Part shown: positions 20,394-29,999 of the stretch, one piece after another | How positions within the stretch are numbered: position 1 is the first letter of the stretch | How the letters are laid out: each line of letters starts with the position of its first letter | Made by a program: the position numbers and the translations under genes | Notes under the pieces: generated by a model | Seen by the model: the letters and a program-made list of their open reading frames with translations, nothing else | Told to the model about the DNA's origin: nothing | Databases searched by the model: none | NCBI GenBank assembly: GCA_026415295.1 | Contig: JAOAHJ010000009.1 | Location: forward strand, 1-62,473 | Direction of reading: 5' to 3' | Length of the DNA stretch: 62,473 nucleotides | Origin: Spirochaetota bacterium | GTDB taxonomy: Bacteria; Spirochaetota; JAAYUW01; JAOAHJ01

Positions 20394-20842
20394 TTTTTAA
20401 CCTCTCTTTCAATAGACCTTTTTATTTCTCTGTCTTTAATATCATCTCTTTTATCATAAATTTTTTTACCTTTTGCAACTGCAAGTTCTACTTTTGCCTT
20501 ATTATTCTTTAAATAAATAGAAAGAGCTATAAGAGTATATCCTTCTCTTTCAGTTCTTTTGGACAATTTAAGAATTTCTCTTTTATTAAGCAATAACTTC
20601 TTTGGTCTTAAAGGGTCATGAGTTACATATCCAGAATTCTTGTACTCTGAAATATGAAATCCATAAAGATAAACTTCTTTTTTTTTTGTAACTTTTGCAT
20701 ATGAATCTTTCAAATTACAATTCCCTTCTCTTATTGATTTTATTTCAGTTCCTTTTAGAACAATTCCAGCTTCATATTTTTCTATAATTTCATAATCATG
20801 AAATGCTTTTTTATTTCTATGAACTATTTTAATATTTTCCAT
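20384..20842 (-). CDS. smpB: SsrA-binding protein SmpB
   Basis: About 152 residues. Motifs are KKAFHDYEIIEKYEAGIVLKG, EIKSIREGNCNLKDSYA, then YLYGFHISEY and the basic tail GKKIYDKRDDIKDREIKR. SmpB delivers tmRNA to stalled ribosomes. The conserved tail motif (DKR) that mimics mRNA in the decoding centre is present. The ATG at 20842 is preferred; a TTG at 20851 is in frame. No good Shine-Dalgarno is visible for either. No ssrA gene is seen nearby. uspA overlaps its 3' end. Confidence 0.95.
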   Translation of the reverse strand: MENIKIVHRNKKAFHDYEIIEKYEAGIVLKGTEIKSIREGNCNLKDSYAKVTKKKEVYLYGFHISEYKNSGYVTHDPLRPKKLLLNKREILKLSKRTEREGYTLIALSIYLKNNKAKVELAVAKGKKIYDKRDDIKDREIKRSIEREVKKWH

Positions 20843-20969
20843 CTTTTTCAATTATAAACTTAAAATATTATCATAATATTTGAAATTATTAACTTAATTG
20901 ACTTAATATAATTTTATAATATCTTATTAGAAGTATAAAACAAAAATAGAAAATATCAATAAAATTAAT

Positions 20970-21632
20970 ATGAATAATTATATATTCGACATTGATGGAA
21001 CACTTCTTCACACAAATTATGCAGGTAAAAAAGCCTTTAAAGAAGCATTCGAAATAACATTTAATGTAAATATCCCTGAAAATTTTTTTGGATTATCTTT
21101 TCTTGGAGGAGTGGATTTAAATATTTATAAAAAGCTACTTGAAATTTTTAAAATTGAATATAAAGATCCTGATAAGTTTATCTTTAATTATGAAAACTTA
21201 TTAAAGCAAAAATACAATTCTAAGATAAACAATTGGGATTACTCTTCACTTTTAGAAGAACTTTTAAAAAAATTAAAAACTAATGGTCATATCTTATCAA
21301 TTTCAACTGGTAATTTTTATAAAACAGCAATTTTAAAATTATCTGAAATTTCTATTTTAAAATATTTTGATTATATTGGAGCATGTGAAAATGAAACTGA
21401 AAGAAAAGATATTCTTCTAAAATCTATCTCTTATTCATTTATATTTGGAATAAAAAAGAGTAATATTTTTTATATTGGTGATGCAATTTCAGATCAAGAA
21501 GCTGCAAATTTTTTTAATATAAAATTTATAGGAATAGGATCAAATATAGATAAAAATTTACTTAAACCAGATGATTTACATTTTAATTCAATTGATGATT
21601 TTTACAAGAATATTACATTTGCAAATTTATAA
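20970..21632 (+). CDS. HAD-superfamily hydrolase (phosphoglycolate phosphatase-like)
   Basis: 220 residues. Motif I is FDIDGTLLHT with the nucleophilic Asp near residue 7. Motif II is SISTGN near 112. The motif III lysine is probably in RKDILLKS. Motif IV is YIGDAISDQEAA. The helical cap between motifs I and II is of the HAD-IA type. The likely reaction is hydrolysis of a small phosphorylated metabolite; the substrate is unknown. It is divergent from smpB and has no clear Shine-Dalgarno. Confidence 0.87.
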   Translation: MNNYIFDIDGTLLHTNYAGKKAFKEAFEITFNVNIPENFFGLSFLGGVDLNIYKKLLEIFKIEYKDPDKFIFNYENLLKQKYNSKINNWDYSSLLEELLKKLKTNGHILSISTGNFYKTAILKLSEISILKYFDYIGACENETERKDILLKSISYSFIFGIKKSNIFYIGDAISDQEAANFFNIKFIGIGSNIDKNLLKPDDLHFNSIDDFYKNITFANL

Positions 21633-21799
21633 CTTTTATTAAAATATAAAAAATTTTATAATTTAAGATAATAATTATAAATTTTTACTTTCAAATAAAT
21701 TTTAGAATTCCTTCACATATTTATTTTTTTTATATTTACTTTAAATTTTTTTTATTTAATATAATTTTATAATATATTATTAAAATTTAAGGAGGTAAT

Positions 21800-22117
21800 A
21801 TGTTTCCTATCTCAACAATATATTTTTTCTCTTTTATTATTTTTGTTTTTAGTTTAATAGGAATATTTATTTTTAAACATTCAAAGGACAAAATATTTAT
21901 GATTCTTCCTTTAATAGCTCAATTATTTATAATAGGTGTATATTTTAATATAATAAAACATATTCAAAATTTATTTCTAATTTGTTCTGCTATAACAGCA
22001 ATTAACTTTTTAATTTTTCTTTTTGCAAAAGATGACAAAGATAAACCATATATTTACTTTATTTTACACTTTTCTTCTATTTTCCAATTACTTAGAGTAA
22101 TTGATATAATTAAATAA
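21800..22117 (+). CDS. Small integral membrane protein, unknown
   Basis: 105 residues forming about four hydrophobic helices with short polar turns (FKHSKDK and AKDDKDK). No family is recognised. The gene is very likely real because a strong AAGGAGGT Shine-Dalgarno stands at the right distance from the ATG and the hydrophobic pattern is regular. It lies between the HAD gene and the TPR gene, all on the plus strand. No functional hint comes from sequence. Confidence 0.7.
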   Translation: MFPISTIYFFSFIIFVFSLIGIFIFKHSKDKIFMILPLIAQLFIIGVYFNIIKHIQNLFLICSAITAINFLIFLFAKDDKDKPYIYFILHFSSIFQLLRVIDIIK

Positions 22118-22176
22118 TATATTTTTATATTAAATATATTTTCTTTATCTTATCTTGTTAATCTAAAATTTTTAAT

Positions 22177-23949
22177 ATGGAAGATATTAATAAAATAATT
22201 TATTTGAATAGTGGCAATTTACCTTTTAATATTTTAAAATCTTTTGAATTTATTGAAGATGTTTTAAAAAGCAATATCTATTATAATAAATACGAACTAC
22301 TAAATTATATTAAGACATTATATTTTGAAAATCAATATAAGATTAGAGATATAGAACTTTTTCATCTTCTTATTGAAATAATAAAATTGAAAAATAGAGA
22401 TGAATTTATAGAAATAAAAGATTCTGATTTTGAATATTTTTATATTAAAGCAATAGATTTAGGATTAAAATTTAAAAAAATTCATCAAACAATTGAATTA
22501 TATATTTACTATATAAACTACCTTTATAATAATTTAGAATATATTAAATGTGAAGAACTAATAAATACCATTTTTAATGACTTTAAGGATTTTTTAAATC
22601 AGAATCAAGAACTTAAATTAAAAGAAGTTCAGATCCTAGTTAAAAATAGTATAACTTCAGTAAAAGATCTAAATGAAGATATTTTTGAAATATTTAAAAA
22701 AGAAAAAAATTATAATGAACTTATAAACTTTTTCATATCTTATAATTTTAAATATATTACTGAATATGATTTAGAAACACTACAAAATAACCTTGGATTT
22801 CTATTGGCATTCATAAAAAGAGAAAACTATAAAAATTTTTTTAAGGATGATATTCTTGGAGAACTTAATAATTTTATTGGAAATATATATTTCTATAATG
22901 GTTATTATAACAAAGCCAAAAGGCATTTTTTTGTTGCATTAAAAAAAGAGATTCCTGCTAGACAAAATGAAAAAATACTAAAATTAGACAACAACATCGC
23001 CATATGTTTTTATGAGCTTGGGGAATTCGAAAAAAGTTTAAAATATTTTAAAATACTTGAAAATGAATCATCTATCTCTAATAATAAAAAACTTCTAAGT
23101 TATGTTTACAGTAACATTTCCCTTTTATATTTAAGAAATAACGATATATCTCTTTCTTTACAAATAATGGATAAAGTTCTTGAATTTAAAAAATCTATTA
23201 ATGATATTCCATCCTACATTTATTCTTTAATTAAATTTATAAACTTTTTTATTTTTAATGATCATGAAATTGCTTTTAAATATTATATTCAATTCAAGAA
23301 TATAATAAATTTTGTAAATAATAAAATTTATTTATTATTTAATCTTATTTATCAAAAAGAATTTGAAAATAAAAACAAACTAAAAGAAATATTAATTTAT
23401 TTGATTCTAAAATTAGATTATTACCCATTGACTTTAATTTATTTTTTTTCTATTTTGGTAAAATGTTATCCTAAAATTAAATTAAACATATTTTTTCAAT
23501 TTATAATTTTAAAATTTATAAACCACCTTTATATAGAATTAAAAGAAAAACAATTTAACAATTTCTTTAATTCTTTTGTTGAATTCCAAGATTTGTTTCA
23601 AATTTATAAATACATAAAAGAAAAAATAATTTTTTTAAATTCTAATGAAAATAATATAAATAATGTGGAAAATTTGGTTATTAATATTGAAAAACCAACA
23701 ATATCTATTTTAAAAAAAATTAATAAAAATAAAGAATTAATTTTTCCTGATCAAAATGAGATCATAAAATATAATTATAATGAACTACTTTTTATTTTGA
23801 TGCTAAAAATTTATAAAAAAGGGAAATTAAAAATTAAAAATAAAACATATATTTTTCAAACAAAATTTTCTAAAAAAATAATTAAAAGAATAGATTTTTT
23901 ACAAAGATTTTATGTCGAAAAATTTGTCTTCGAGATTTTAAATAACTGA
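22177..23949 (+). CDS. TPR-like repeat protein, unknown function
   Basis: 590 residues, almost entirely helical, rich in Lys, Asn, Ile and Phe. Between residues 230 and 340 the spacing fits tetratricopeptide repeats: GNIYFYNGYYNKAKRHFFVA, NNIAICFYELGEFEKSLKYF and SNISLLYLRNNDISLSLQIM. No enzymatic motif, signal peptide or membrane helix is clear. It may be a scaffold or regulator. There is no Shine-Dalgarno before the ATG. A similar TPR style occurs in the 1616-residue GGDEF protein at 48272. Confidence 0.65.
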   Translation: MEDINKIIYLNSGNLPFNILKSFEFIEDVLKSNIYYNKYELLNYIKTLYFENQYKIRDIELFHLLIEIIKLKNRDEFIEIKDSDFEYFYIKAIDLGLKFKKIHQTIELYIYYINYLYNNLEYIKCEELINTIFNDFKDFLNQNQELKLKEVQILVKNSITSVKDLNEDIFEIFKKEKNYNELINFFISYNFKYITEYDLETLQNNLGFLLAFIKRENYKNFFKDDILGELNNFIGNIYFYNGYYNKAKRHFFVALKKEIPARQNEKILKLDNNIAICFYELGEFEKSLKYFKILENESSISNNKKLLSYVYSNISLLYLRNNDISLSLQIMDKVLEFKKSINDIPSYIYSLIKFINFFIFNDHEIAFKYYIQFKNIINFVNNKIYLLFNLIYQKEFENKNKLKEILIYLILKLDYYPLTLIYFFSILVKCYPKIKLNIFFQFIILKFINHLYIELKEKQFNNFFNSFVEFQDLFQIYKYIKEKIIFLNSNENNINNVENLVINIEKPTISILKKINKNKELIFPDQNEIIKYNYNELLFILMLKIYKKGKLKIKNKTYIFQTKFSKKIIKRIDFLQRFYVEKFVFEILNN

Positions 23950-23999
23950 TAATTTAATATCTCATTTTTTTAATATAAAAAAATTTAGAATTTAAAATT

Positions 24000-26072
24000 A
24001 TGAAAGCAAAAAGTATTAAGAATATAGGAATTATTGCTCATATTGATGCAGGTAAAACTACACTTTCTGAAAGATTTTTATATTATTCTGGGAAAATTCA
24101 TAAAATAGGTTCCGTTGATGAAGGAACAACTGAGCTTGATTATTTAGAAGAAGAAAAAGAAAGAGGTATTACTATTATATCTGCAGCTACTTCCTTTCAA
24201 TGGAAAGATTCAATTATAAACTTAATAGATACTCCAGGCCATATTGATTTTATTGAAGAAGTTAGAAAATCTTTGTTTGTGGTTGACTGTTGTATTTTAG
24301 TTATATGTGGCACTTCACATGTCCAAGCTCAGACTGAAACTCTATACAATCTATGTAAAAAACTCAACATACCTCTTATTGTTTTTATTAACAAAATGGA
24401 TAGAAACACATCTAACTTTACAAAATCATTCGAATCTTTACTTAATAAATTTAATAAATATTTTATTCCGATTACAATACCACTCTACACTAAGGATGAT
24501 AAATTTATAGGGGTCTATAATATTTTAGATAATAATGCTTATATATATAATATAAATTTAGAAGGTGATAGATATAATGTTATAAATAATTTTCTTACAT
24601 TTGATAACAATAAAGTCTTACAAAATGTTAAAGATTTCATTTTTAAAGATGATATAAACTTTTTTTTACAATATTTTATTGATACTTTATCTTCAAAAAG
24701 TGAAAAAATATTAAACCATTTTTTAAACCAACCAGATAATTATTCTATCATTGGACAAAATTATGAAGCAATTGTAGATGAAATATATAAACTTTGTATA
24801 AATAGGGAACTTTTCCCTGTCTTTTGTGGGTCAGCATACAAAAATATTGCAATACACTCCCTACTTGATGGCATAGTTCTTTTTGCCCCAGAATATAATA
24901 TTTTAAAGCCAAAAGTCCTTGATATTAATAAAAATACTTTTATAGAAATTCCTCAAAATATTTCCCTTGGTTACATTTTTAAAATTATTTATGATAAACA
25001 AGCAGGTAAAATTTTCTTTGCTAGAATTTACAATGGTCATTTTGAGAAAAATCAAAAAATATATATACCAGATATAAAAGAATTTGACAGATTACCTCAT
25101 TTATATAAAGTTCATGCAAATAAAAAGAATGAAATAGATAGATGTGAAGAAGGAGATATTATTTGCATAATTGGTTCGAAATATTTAAACCTTTTTTATA
25201 CATTTTCATCTGATAGAAAAGATATAATTTTCAATAAAAAAGATTTTATTGATCCTGTGATTTCAATGAGAATAGAACCTCTTTCTATAAAAGATTTTTA
25301 TCCATTAATAGATATATTAAAAATAATTGAAAATGAAGACCCTTCTTTTAAATTTAAATTAGATGAATCAACAGCAACAATTATCATTTCTGGCATGGGT
25401 GAACTTCATCTAGAAATAATTCAACATAGAATTGAAAATGAATTTAAGATAAAAACAAAAGTTGGAACACCATTAATAAATTATAGAGAATCAATTTCAA
25501 AAACAAATAGCATATCATTTAATTTAAAGAAAGAAATTAAAGGTGTTTTATTAAAATGTGAAGTTGAAATAGAAGTATCTCCTAATAATTCAAACTCCTA
25601 TTCTATTGATGATAAAAATTTAACACAAAACTATTACCCTTTCATTGATAGTATAATACAATCAATTTTTCTTTCAGGCATAAAATTCGGATATCCTTTA
25701 TTTGGTGTTAAAATAACAATAAAAAAAGTTAGTATAGATAATAAAGAAAATTCTGAAATTATACTTCAAGAAACTATTAATAAAGCTCTAATTAATATAC
25801 TAGAACAATCTGGGCCAGTTTTATTAGAACCATATATGAAAATTGAAGTAGTCTGCCCTTATGAACATTTTTCAGAAGTTTATAATGATTTATTAAAAAG
25901 GAGCAATAATATCATTTCACTTGAAGATATAATCGAAGAAACAAATTATAAAGTTATTAAAGCAATGGGTTATTTAAAAAACTTTTTTGGATATTCCACA
26001 ATTTTAAGATCTTTGACATCTGGCAAAGGAACTTTTTCTATGGAATTTAACTCTTATGAAAAATCTCAGTAA
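24000..26072 (+). CDS. Elongation factor G paralogue
   Basis: 690 residues with complete GTPase motifs: AHIDAGKT (G1), RGITI (G2), DTPGH (G3), NKMDR (G4) and GSAYKN (G5). Domain III has GMGELHLEI, and the end (LLEPYMKIEVVCP, RSLTSGKGTFSMEF) is EF-G-like. The usual SGGxGQ(Y/F)G loop at the start of domain IV is missing and reads NLKKEIKGVLLKCEVEIE. That and its isolation from ribosomal genes argue for a secondary EF-G (EF-G2 type) rather than the main translocase. A Tet(M)-type ribosomal protection protein is less likely because domains IV and V keep EF-G motifs. No Shine-Dalgarno is visible. Confidence 0.87.
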   Translation: MKAKSIKNIGIIAHIDAGKTTLSERFLYYSGKIHKIGSVDEGTTELDYLEEEKERGITIISAATSFQWKDSIINLIDTPGHIDFIEEVRKSLFVVDCCILVICGTSHVQAQTETLYNLCKKLNIPLIVFINKMDRNTSNFTKSFESLLNKFNKYFIPITIPLYTKDDKFIGVYNILDNNAYIYNINLEGDRYNVINNFLTFDNNKVLQNVKDFIFKDDINFFLQYFIDTLSSKSEKILNHFLNQPDNYSIIGQNYEAIVDEIYKLCINRELFPVFCGSAYKNIAIHSLLDGIVLFAPEYNILKPKVLDINKNTFIEIPQNISLGYIFKIIYDKQAGKIFFARIYNGHFEKNQKIYIPDIKEFDRLPHLYKVHANKKNEIDRCEEGDIICIIGSKYLNLFYTFSSDRKDIIFNKKDFIDPVISMRIEPLSIKDFYPLIDILKIIENEDPSFKFKLDESTATIIISGMGELHLEIIQHRIENEFKIKTKVGTPLINYRESISKTNSISFNLKKEIKGVLLKCEVEIEVSPNNSNSYSIDDKNLTQNYYPFIDSIIQSIFLSGIKFGYPLFGVKITIKKVSIDNKENSEIILQETINKALINILEQSGPVLLEPYMKIEVVCPYEHFSEVYNDLLKRSNNIISLEDIIEETNYKVIKAMGYLKNFFGYSTILRSLTSGKGTFSMEFNSYEKSQ

Positions 26073-26187
26073 TTTTTATTTGCAAAGTTTTAATATATTT
26101 TACTATTTTTTATTTTTTTAAATTTTTAGATTGATAATTTTAATAATTAAATTATAATAATATTATAGTTTCTAAATGAGGATAATT

Positions 26188-27426
26188 ATGAAAAAATTTT
26201 GTATACCTAAAATAAATTTAAATTTTAAATATATACTTTATTTTTCATATTTTATTTTTATTTTATTTTTTCTATTTCAAATTTTTGTTTTAAATGTTTT
26301 AGCACAGGATTCAGAATACAATGAAATTTATACTTTAGAAGACATTATAAAAAAGATAAATGAACTCTCTAAATCCAAATTTTCAATTTCATTCTGGACA
26401 AACATTAGATTTAATTATCACAATTACAATTCAAATATTTATTTGCCAAATAATCTATTTCTATACTACTATATTTTGAATTTTAAATATCAATACTATT
26501 TTTCTTCCTTCTCAACTTTATATTTTGACTTTAACCTTTCAACTGAAGATAATGTTATATATTTAAATAACTTAAGTAACAACCTTGTTTTAAATAACAT
26601 CTATATTAATAAATTAATTTATAATTTAAATATATCAAATCTATTAAACATTAACTTATTAAAAATAAATTTATCATTTGGACAAGATTTACTTTATAAT
26701 TCTTTAATAGACACAGAATTCGAAAATGGCTATTATGGTATGTCCAATATTTTTATTAATAAGACATTTATAAATCTTAATCTAAAATTTAATTTAATAG
26801 ATTTGAATATTTACTATCTTTCAACAAATTCTATTTTCATTTATATTAATCTCGATCTTATTGATATTTTAAAAATAAATGCATCTATAGTTTCTCCTCC
26901 AATTAAAAATTCACCTCCAAAATTTGATGGTCTAATCTATTTTCAAGCACTCGCACTATTTAAAAATTTTTATATATATGGATTTGCTCAATTAATAAAC
27001 TATAATAACAATAATCAAAATAATTCATATGTTGATTTTGCAGTAAAAAGTAGTTACAAATTTTCATTTAACATTTTTAATATAAAAATTAATTCCAAAT
27101 TATCACTATTTTTTGATTCATTGAATATTTATAATCCTATATCTTTTATTTCTGATAGATTATCAAATGCTATCAAATTAAACCTTAAAAATTATAGAAG
27201 ATTTGGTGGAGAAATATCTATAGAAATACTAAATTTTCTTCACATTGTCCTAATTCCCTTCTATGCTTTTGAGTTAGATAACCAATTTAATACTATATTC
27301 GTAGATTTCTATTCTGAATTAAAGATTTATCCTTTCTTTATCTCATTTTCAGATTTAATTCCAATTTGCAATCACAATTTATACAATGGTACATATTTGA
27401 GAGTTGGAATTAAAACAACTTTTTAA
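26188..27426 (+). CDS. Predicted outer-membrane beta-barrel protein A
   Basis: About 412 residues. The N-terminus has basic residues and then a hydrophobic segment ending VLNVLAQDSE, a likely signal-peptidase I site (ALAQ-type). The mature part is a long series of alternating strands rich in Asn, Tyr, Phe and Ile, and the protein ends in a terminal Phe (VGIKTTF), as in BAM-inserted barrels. I chose the ATG at 26188 because GAGGA lies five bases upstream; an ATG at 26176 is in frame. It shares the motif EFENG and general layout with the next gene, so the two look paralogous. No known family is recognised. Confidence 0.6.
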   Translation: MKKFCIPKINLNFKYILYFSYFIFILFFLFQIFVLNVLAQDSEYNEIYTLEDIIKKINELSKSKFSISFWTNIRFNYHNYNSNIYLPNNLFLYYYILNFKYQYYFSSFSTLYFDFNLSTEDNVIYLNNLSNNLVLNNIYINKLIYNLNISNLLNINLLKINLSFGQDLLYNSLIDTEFENGYYGMSNIFINKTFINLNLKFNLIDLNIYYLSTNSIFIYINLDLIDILKINASIVSPPIKNSPPKFDGLIYFQALALFKNFYIYGFAQLINYNNNNQNNSYVDFAVKSSYKFSFNIFNIKINSKLSLFFDSLNIYNPISFISDRLSNAIKLNLKNYRRFGGEISIEILNFLHIVLIPFYAFELDNQFNTIFVDFYSELKIYPFFISFSDLIPICNHNLYNGTYLRVGIKTTF

Positions 27427-27480
27427 TAAACTTTTTACTAAAATATTTAATTTTATTTTAAAAATTTATATTTGAAAAAA

Positions 27481-28680
27481 ATGCAAAAAAAAGAAATTAT
27501 TAACAATATTCATATTTCTAAATATTATTTAATTATCTTATCAATAATTTTTATCATAATAAATTTTATTTTTTCTATTAATGCATTTGCTAATTCAGAA
27601 AATATTAGCTTTAACTATTTAAGTAATATAGATAAATTATTCTATTACTTCTCCTTTATTACTATAACTAAAGTAAACTTCGATTTTAACTATTTAAAAT
27701 TTAATTTTTCTATCTATAATTCATTGGTTTATAATAGCAAGATTTTATATTTTGAAATTCAGACAATATTTAACAGAAATTTATTGTCATATCTGTTTTT
27801 TAATAACATTTATTTAAATAATTTCACTTTTAATATCTATATAGAAAAAGTATATTATAAAATAAGATTGTTTGAATTTAATAATGTTTTAATTTTTGAT
27901 TCGTTTAATATTGAGTTTGAGAATGGATTAAAAAGCAATAACCTTTCATTTATAGAAAATAATCACTTCTTTCATAATTTTTATGAAGGCAATTTACCTC
28001 TAGAAATAAAAAGAAATTATTTTTTATTAAGAATTAATACTGATCTTTTTTCAAATAATATATATTATATTAATGATAATTATATTATTGAAAATTTAAT
28101 AATAAATTTCTTAATATTTAAAATTTCTTCAATATTTTTATTTGATAAAACTTCTGAAAAATTTTATATCCCATTATTAATTTCTTTTGAAACTTCTATT
28201 AAAATACCATTTATTGAAATTTATTTTTTTATTAATATTTCAGATATTAGCAATGATAAAATTACATATGAAAATATACAGACATCTAAAGCAACACCAT
28301 TTGGAATATCTTTTAATATAAATCATGAAGATTTTTATTTCAATTTATTTAAACAAAAATTTTATTATAATATTGCTGTTTTCTTTACTCAAAATCATTA
28401 TTATTTATTTAAGAATAATGTCCTCATTCTATTTCCCTACTTAAATACTTCCTATTTTGATTTATTAGGGTTATCTTTTTATATAAAATCAAAATCAATT
28501 TTTTTATATTCTGGATTTCTTTTAATGAAAGTATTAGGAACAGAACCTGAATATGGAATTAATTTTGGAATTGGAATAAAGTTTAAAACTTTTTACTTCT
28601 GTATTAAACAGATAGTTTATGACAAAAATATTGAAAAATTAGGATTAAATTTAGAATTATCATTTAATTTCAATTTTTAG
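27481..28680 (+). CDS. Predicted outer-membrane beta-barrel protein B
   Basis: About 399 residues. A basic start is followed by a hydrophobic segment ending INAFANSEN, a signal-peptide-like cleavage site. The mature region has repeated amphipathic strands full of Asn, Phe, Tyr and Ile, and it ends with aromatic alternation (SFNFNF) like a beta-signal. The motif EFENG near residue 150 recurs in the preceding gene near residue 180. The intervening gap is about 50 bases, so they are likely co-transcribed. A TTG at 27472 is an alternative start. Function is unknown; a porin-like or surface role is inference. Confidence 0.55.
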   Translation: MQKKEIINNIHISKYYLIILSIIFIIINFIFSINAFANSENISFNYLSNIDKLFYYFSFITITKVNFDFNYLKFNFSIYNSLVYNSKILYFEIQTIFNRNLLSYLFFNNIYLNNFTFNIYIEKVYYKIRLFEFNNVLIFDSFNIEFENGLKSNNLSFIENNHFFHNFYEGNLPLEIKRNYFLLRINTDLFSNNIYYINDNYIIENLIINFLIFKISSIFLFDKTSEKFYIPLLISFETSIKIPFIEIYFFINISDISNDKITYENIQTSKATPFGISFNINHEDFYFNLFKQKFYYNIAVFFTQNHYYLFKNNVLILFPYLNTSYFDLLGLSFYIKSKSIFLYSGFLLMKVLGTEPEYGINFGIGIKFKTFYFCIKQIVYDKNIEKLGLNLELSFNFNF

Positions 28681-28707
28681 TTATTTAATTTTTTAACTAA
28701 CTAAAAA
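28674..28707. repeat. 10-bp inverted repeat between convergent genes
   Basis: TTTTTAGTTA (28674-28683) and TAACTAAAAA (28698-28707) are perfect arms around a 14-base loop. The left arm contains the stop codon of the barrel-B gene. It could form a hairpin at the transcript end, but the stem is nearly all A/T and no clean U-run follows, so terminator activity is doubtful. Confidence 0.35.
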
Positions 28708-28749
28708 TATTAACAAAACTTTTATAATTTTAAAATTATTTCTTATTAT

Positions 28750-29463
28750 TCAATCTTTAGTTATTTTATAATTTACTTCTGAAATTATAATAGAACCAAA
28801 TATTTTACCACTCAAATCATATTTTATTAATTGAGGATAATATAAAATATCGTAATTTCTCCAATCACAATAATTAAAATAAAAATAATACATAAAAATC
28901 TCAATTCTAGATTTTTGAATTTTCTTCTCTTTTAATTCAAATTCAAATTCATTATAAACAAAATTTCCTTCCTTAACTTTAATAATATCCTTCTGGTCAT
29001 CAGAAAACAATAATAGGATATTATTAATAAAATAGATAAAAATTTCAGGAGATAAATTTAGTTCATAAAAAAAATTTTGGTCTATTTTTTTAAGTCCTTC
29101 TTGCATAAAAATATAAAAACCTTCATTTTTCAGAAAATTATACTCAAAGTGCAATATCTCCACTTCCTTAGATAAAAATTTAATATATAGACTTAATTTA
29201 ATAAAATTATTTTTTAAATATTTTAAATAAAAATCATATGAGCCAGGTTTAATTTCTGGAATGCTAGATTTTTCAATAACAAGAAAACCTCTATATTCAA
29301 TTTCAGAAACATAAAATAAAGCCAAAATGGGAGTTTCTTTTATCTTTTCTTCAAAACTTTTTTCTCTTTTGACTGCTGTTCCTACTGTATTACAAGAGAA
29401 AAGATATAAAAAACATAATAAAATAAAAATTAGATATAATGTATTTAATAAAGTTTTTTTCAT
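28750..29463 (-). CDS. Lipoprotein, unknown function
   Basis: 237 residues. The N-terminus has MKKT, a long hydrophobic stretch, and the lipobox LFSC with the lipidated Cys near residue 24. The mature part is mixed strand and helix without a recognised domain. It is expected to be lipid-anchored at the periplasmic or outer surface. It follows a second lipoprotein gene on the same strand after a 15-base gap, so the pair is probably co-expressed. Confidence 0.7.
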   Translation of the reverse strand: MKKTLLNTLYLIFILLCFLYLFSCNTVGTAVKREKSFEEKIKETPILALFYVSEIEYRGFLVIEKSSIPEIKPGSYDFYLKYLKNNFIKLSLYIKFLSKEVEILHFEYNFLKNEGFYIFMQEGLKKIDQNFFYELNLSPEIFIYFINNILLLFSDDQKDIIKVKEGNFVYNEFEFELKEKKIQKSRIEIFMYYFYFNYCDWRNYDILYYPQLIKYDLSGKIFGSIIISEVNYKITKD

Positions 29464-29478
29464 ATATTTTTATACTTT

Positions 29479-29961
29479 CTACTCTACTTCAATAGCCTTC
29501 CTAAAAGCATTATGAGTTATAATAAAGTTTTCAATCATTACTTTGTTTTTTTCATAATAATCATCAAGTTCTTCTTGAGAAATATTAAAATATTTTAATA
29601 ATTCATCTCTTTTCTTTAACATAAGATTATTTTTTTCTTCCTGAGAAATATTCTTTGCTAAAATTTCATCTTCAACTTTTCTTAATTCAATAGCAATAAT
29701 TGCTATAATAGTACAATATGTAGGAACATCAGGTATTTTACCTATACCTTGAAGTTTTTTCATCTCTTCATCCCAATTAATATTTTGATATTGATCACTT
29801 TGTTCAACTATAAATATTTTTTCTCCTTCATCATCTCCAACAAGTAAACTTTCATCACCCCCCTTATTTTTTAATTTACAAGAAGAAATATTTATAAAGA
29901 GTGAAAAAAATAATATTACAAAAAATAAAAATACAACATAATAATAATACTTTTTTTTCAT
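29479..29961 (-). CDS. Small lipoprotein, unknown function
   Basis: 160 residues. Basic start MKKK, hydrophobic segment, then a lipobox-like ISSC with Cys near residue 28. The rest is acidic and helical. The central DVPTYCTIIAIIAIELRKVEDEI is followed by a helix-turn-helix-like stretch with FNISQEELDDYY. I recognise no family. It may be the first gene of a two-gene lipoprotein operon with the downstream lipoprotein. Confidence 0.65.
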   Translation of the reverse strand: MKKKYYYYVVFLFFVILFFSLFINISSCKLKNKGGDESLLVGDDEGEKIFIVEQSDQYQNINWDEEMKKLQGIGKIPDVPTYCTIIAIIAIELRKVEDEILAKNISQEEKNNLMLKKRDELLKYFNISQEELDDYYEKNKVMIENFIITHNAFRKAIEVE

Positions 29962-29999
29962 TATTCTTCCTCATTTAAAAATTCTATTAAAAAAATATA

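Noticed and set aside
24000-26072. Tet(M)-type tetracycline resistance protein
   Set aside because: The G-domain resembles both, but the C-terminal motifs (LLEPYMKIEVV, SGKGTFSMEF) are EF-G-like, so resistance is not claimed.
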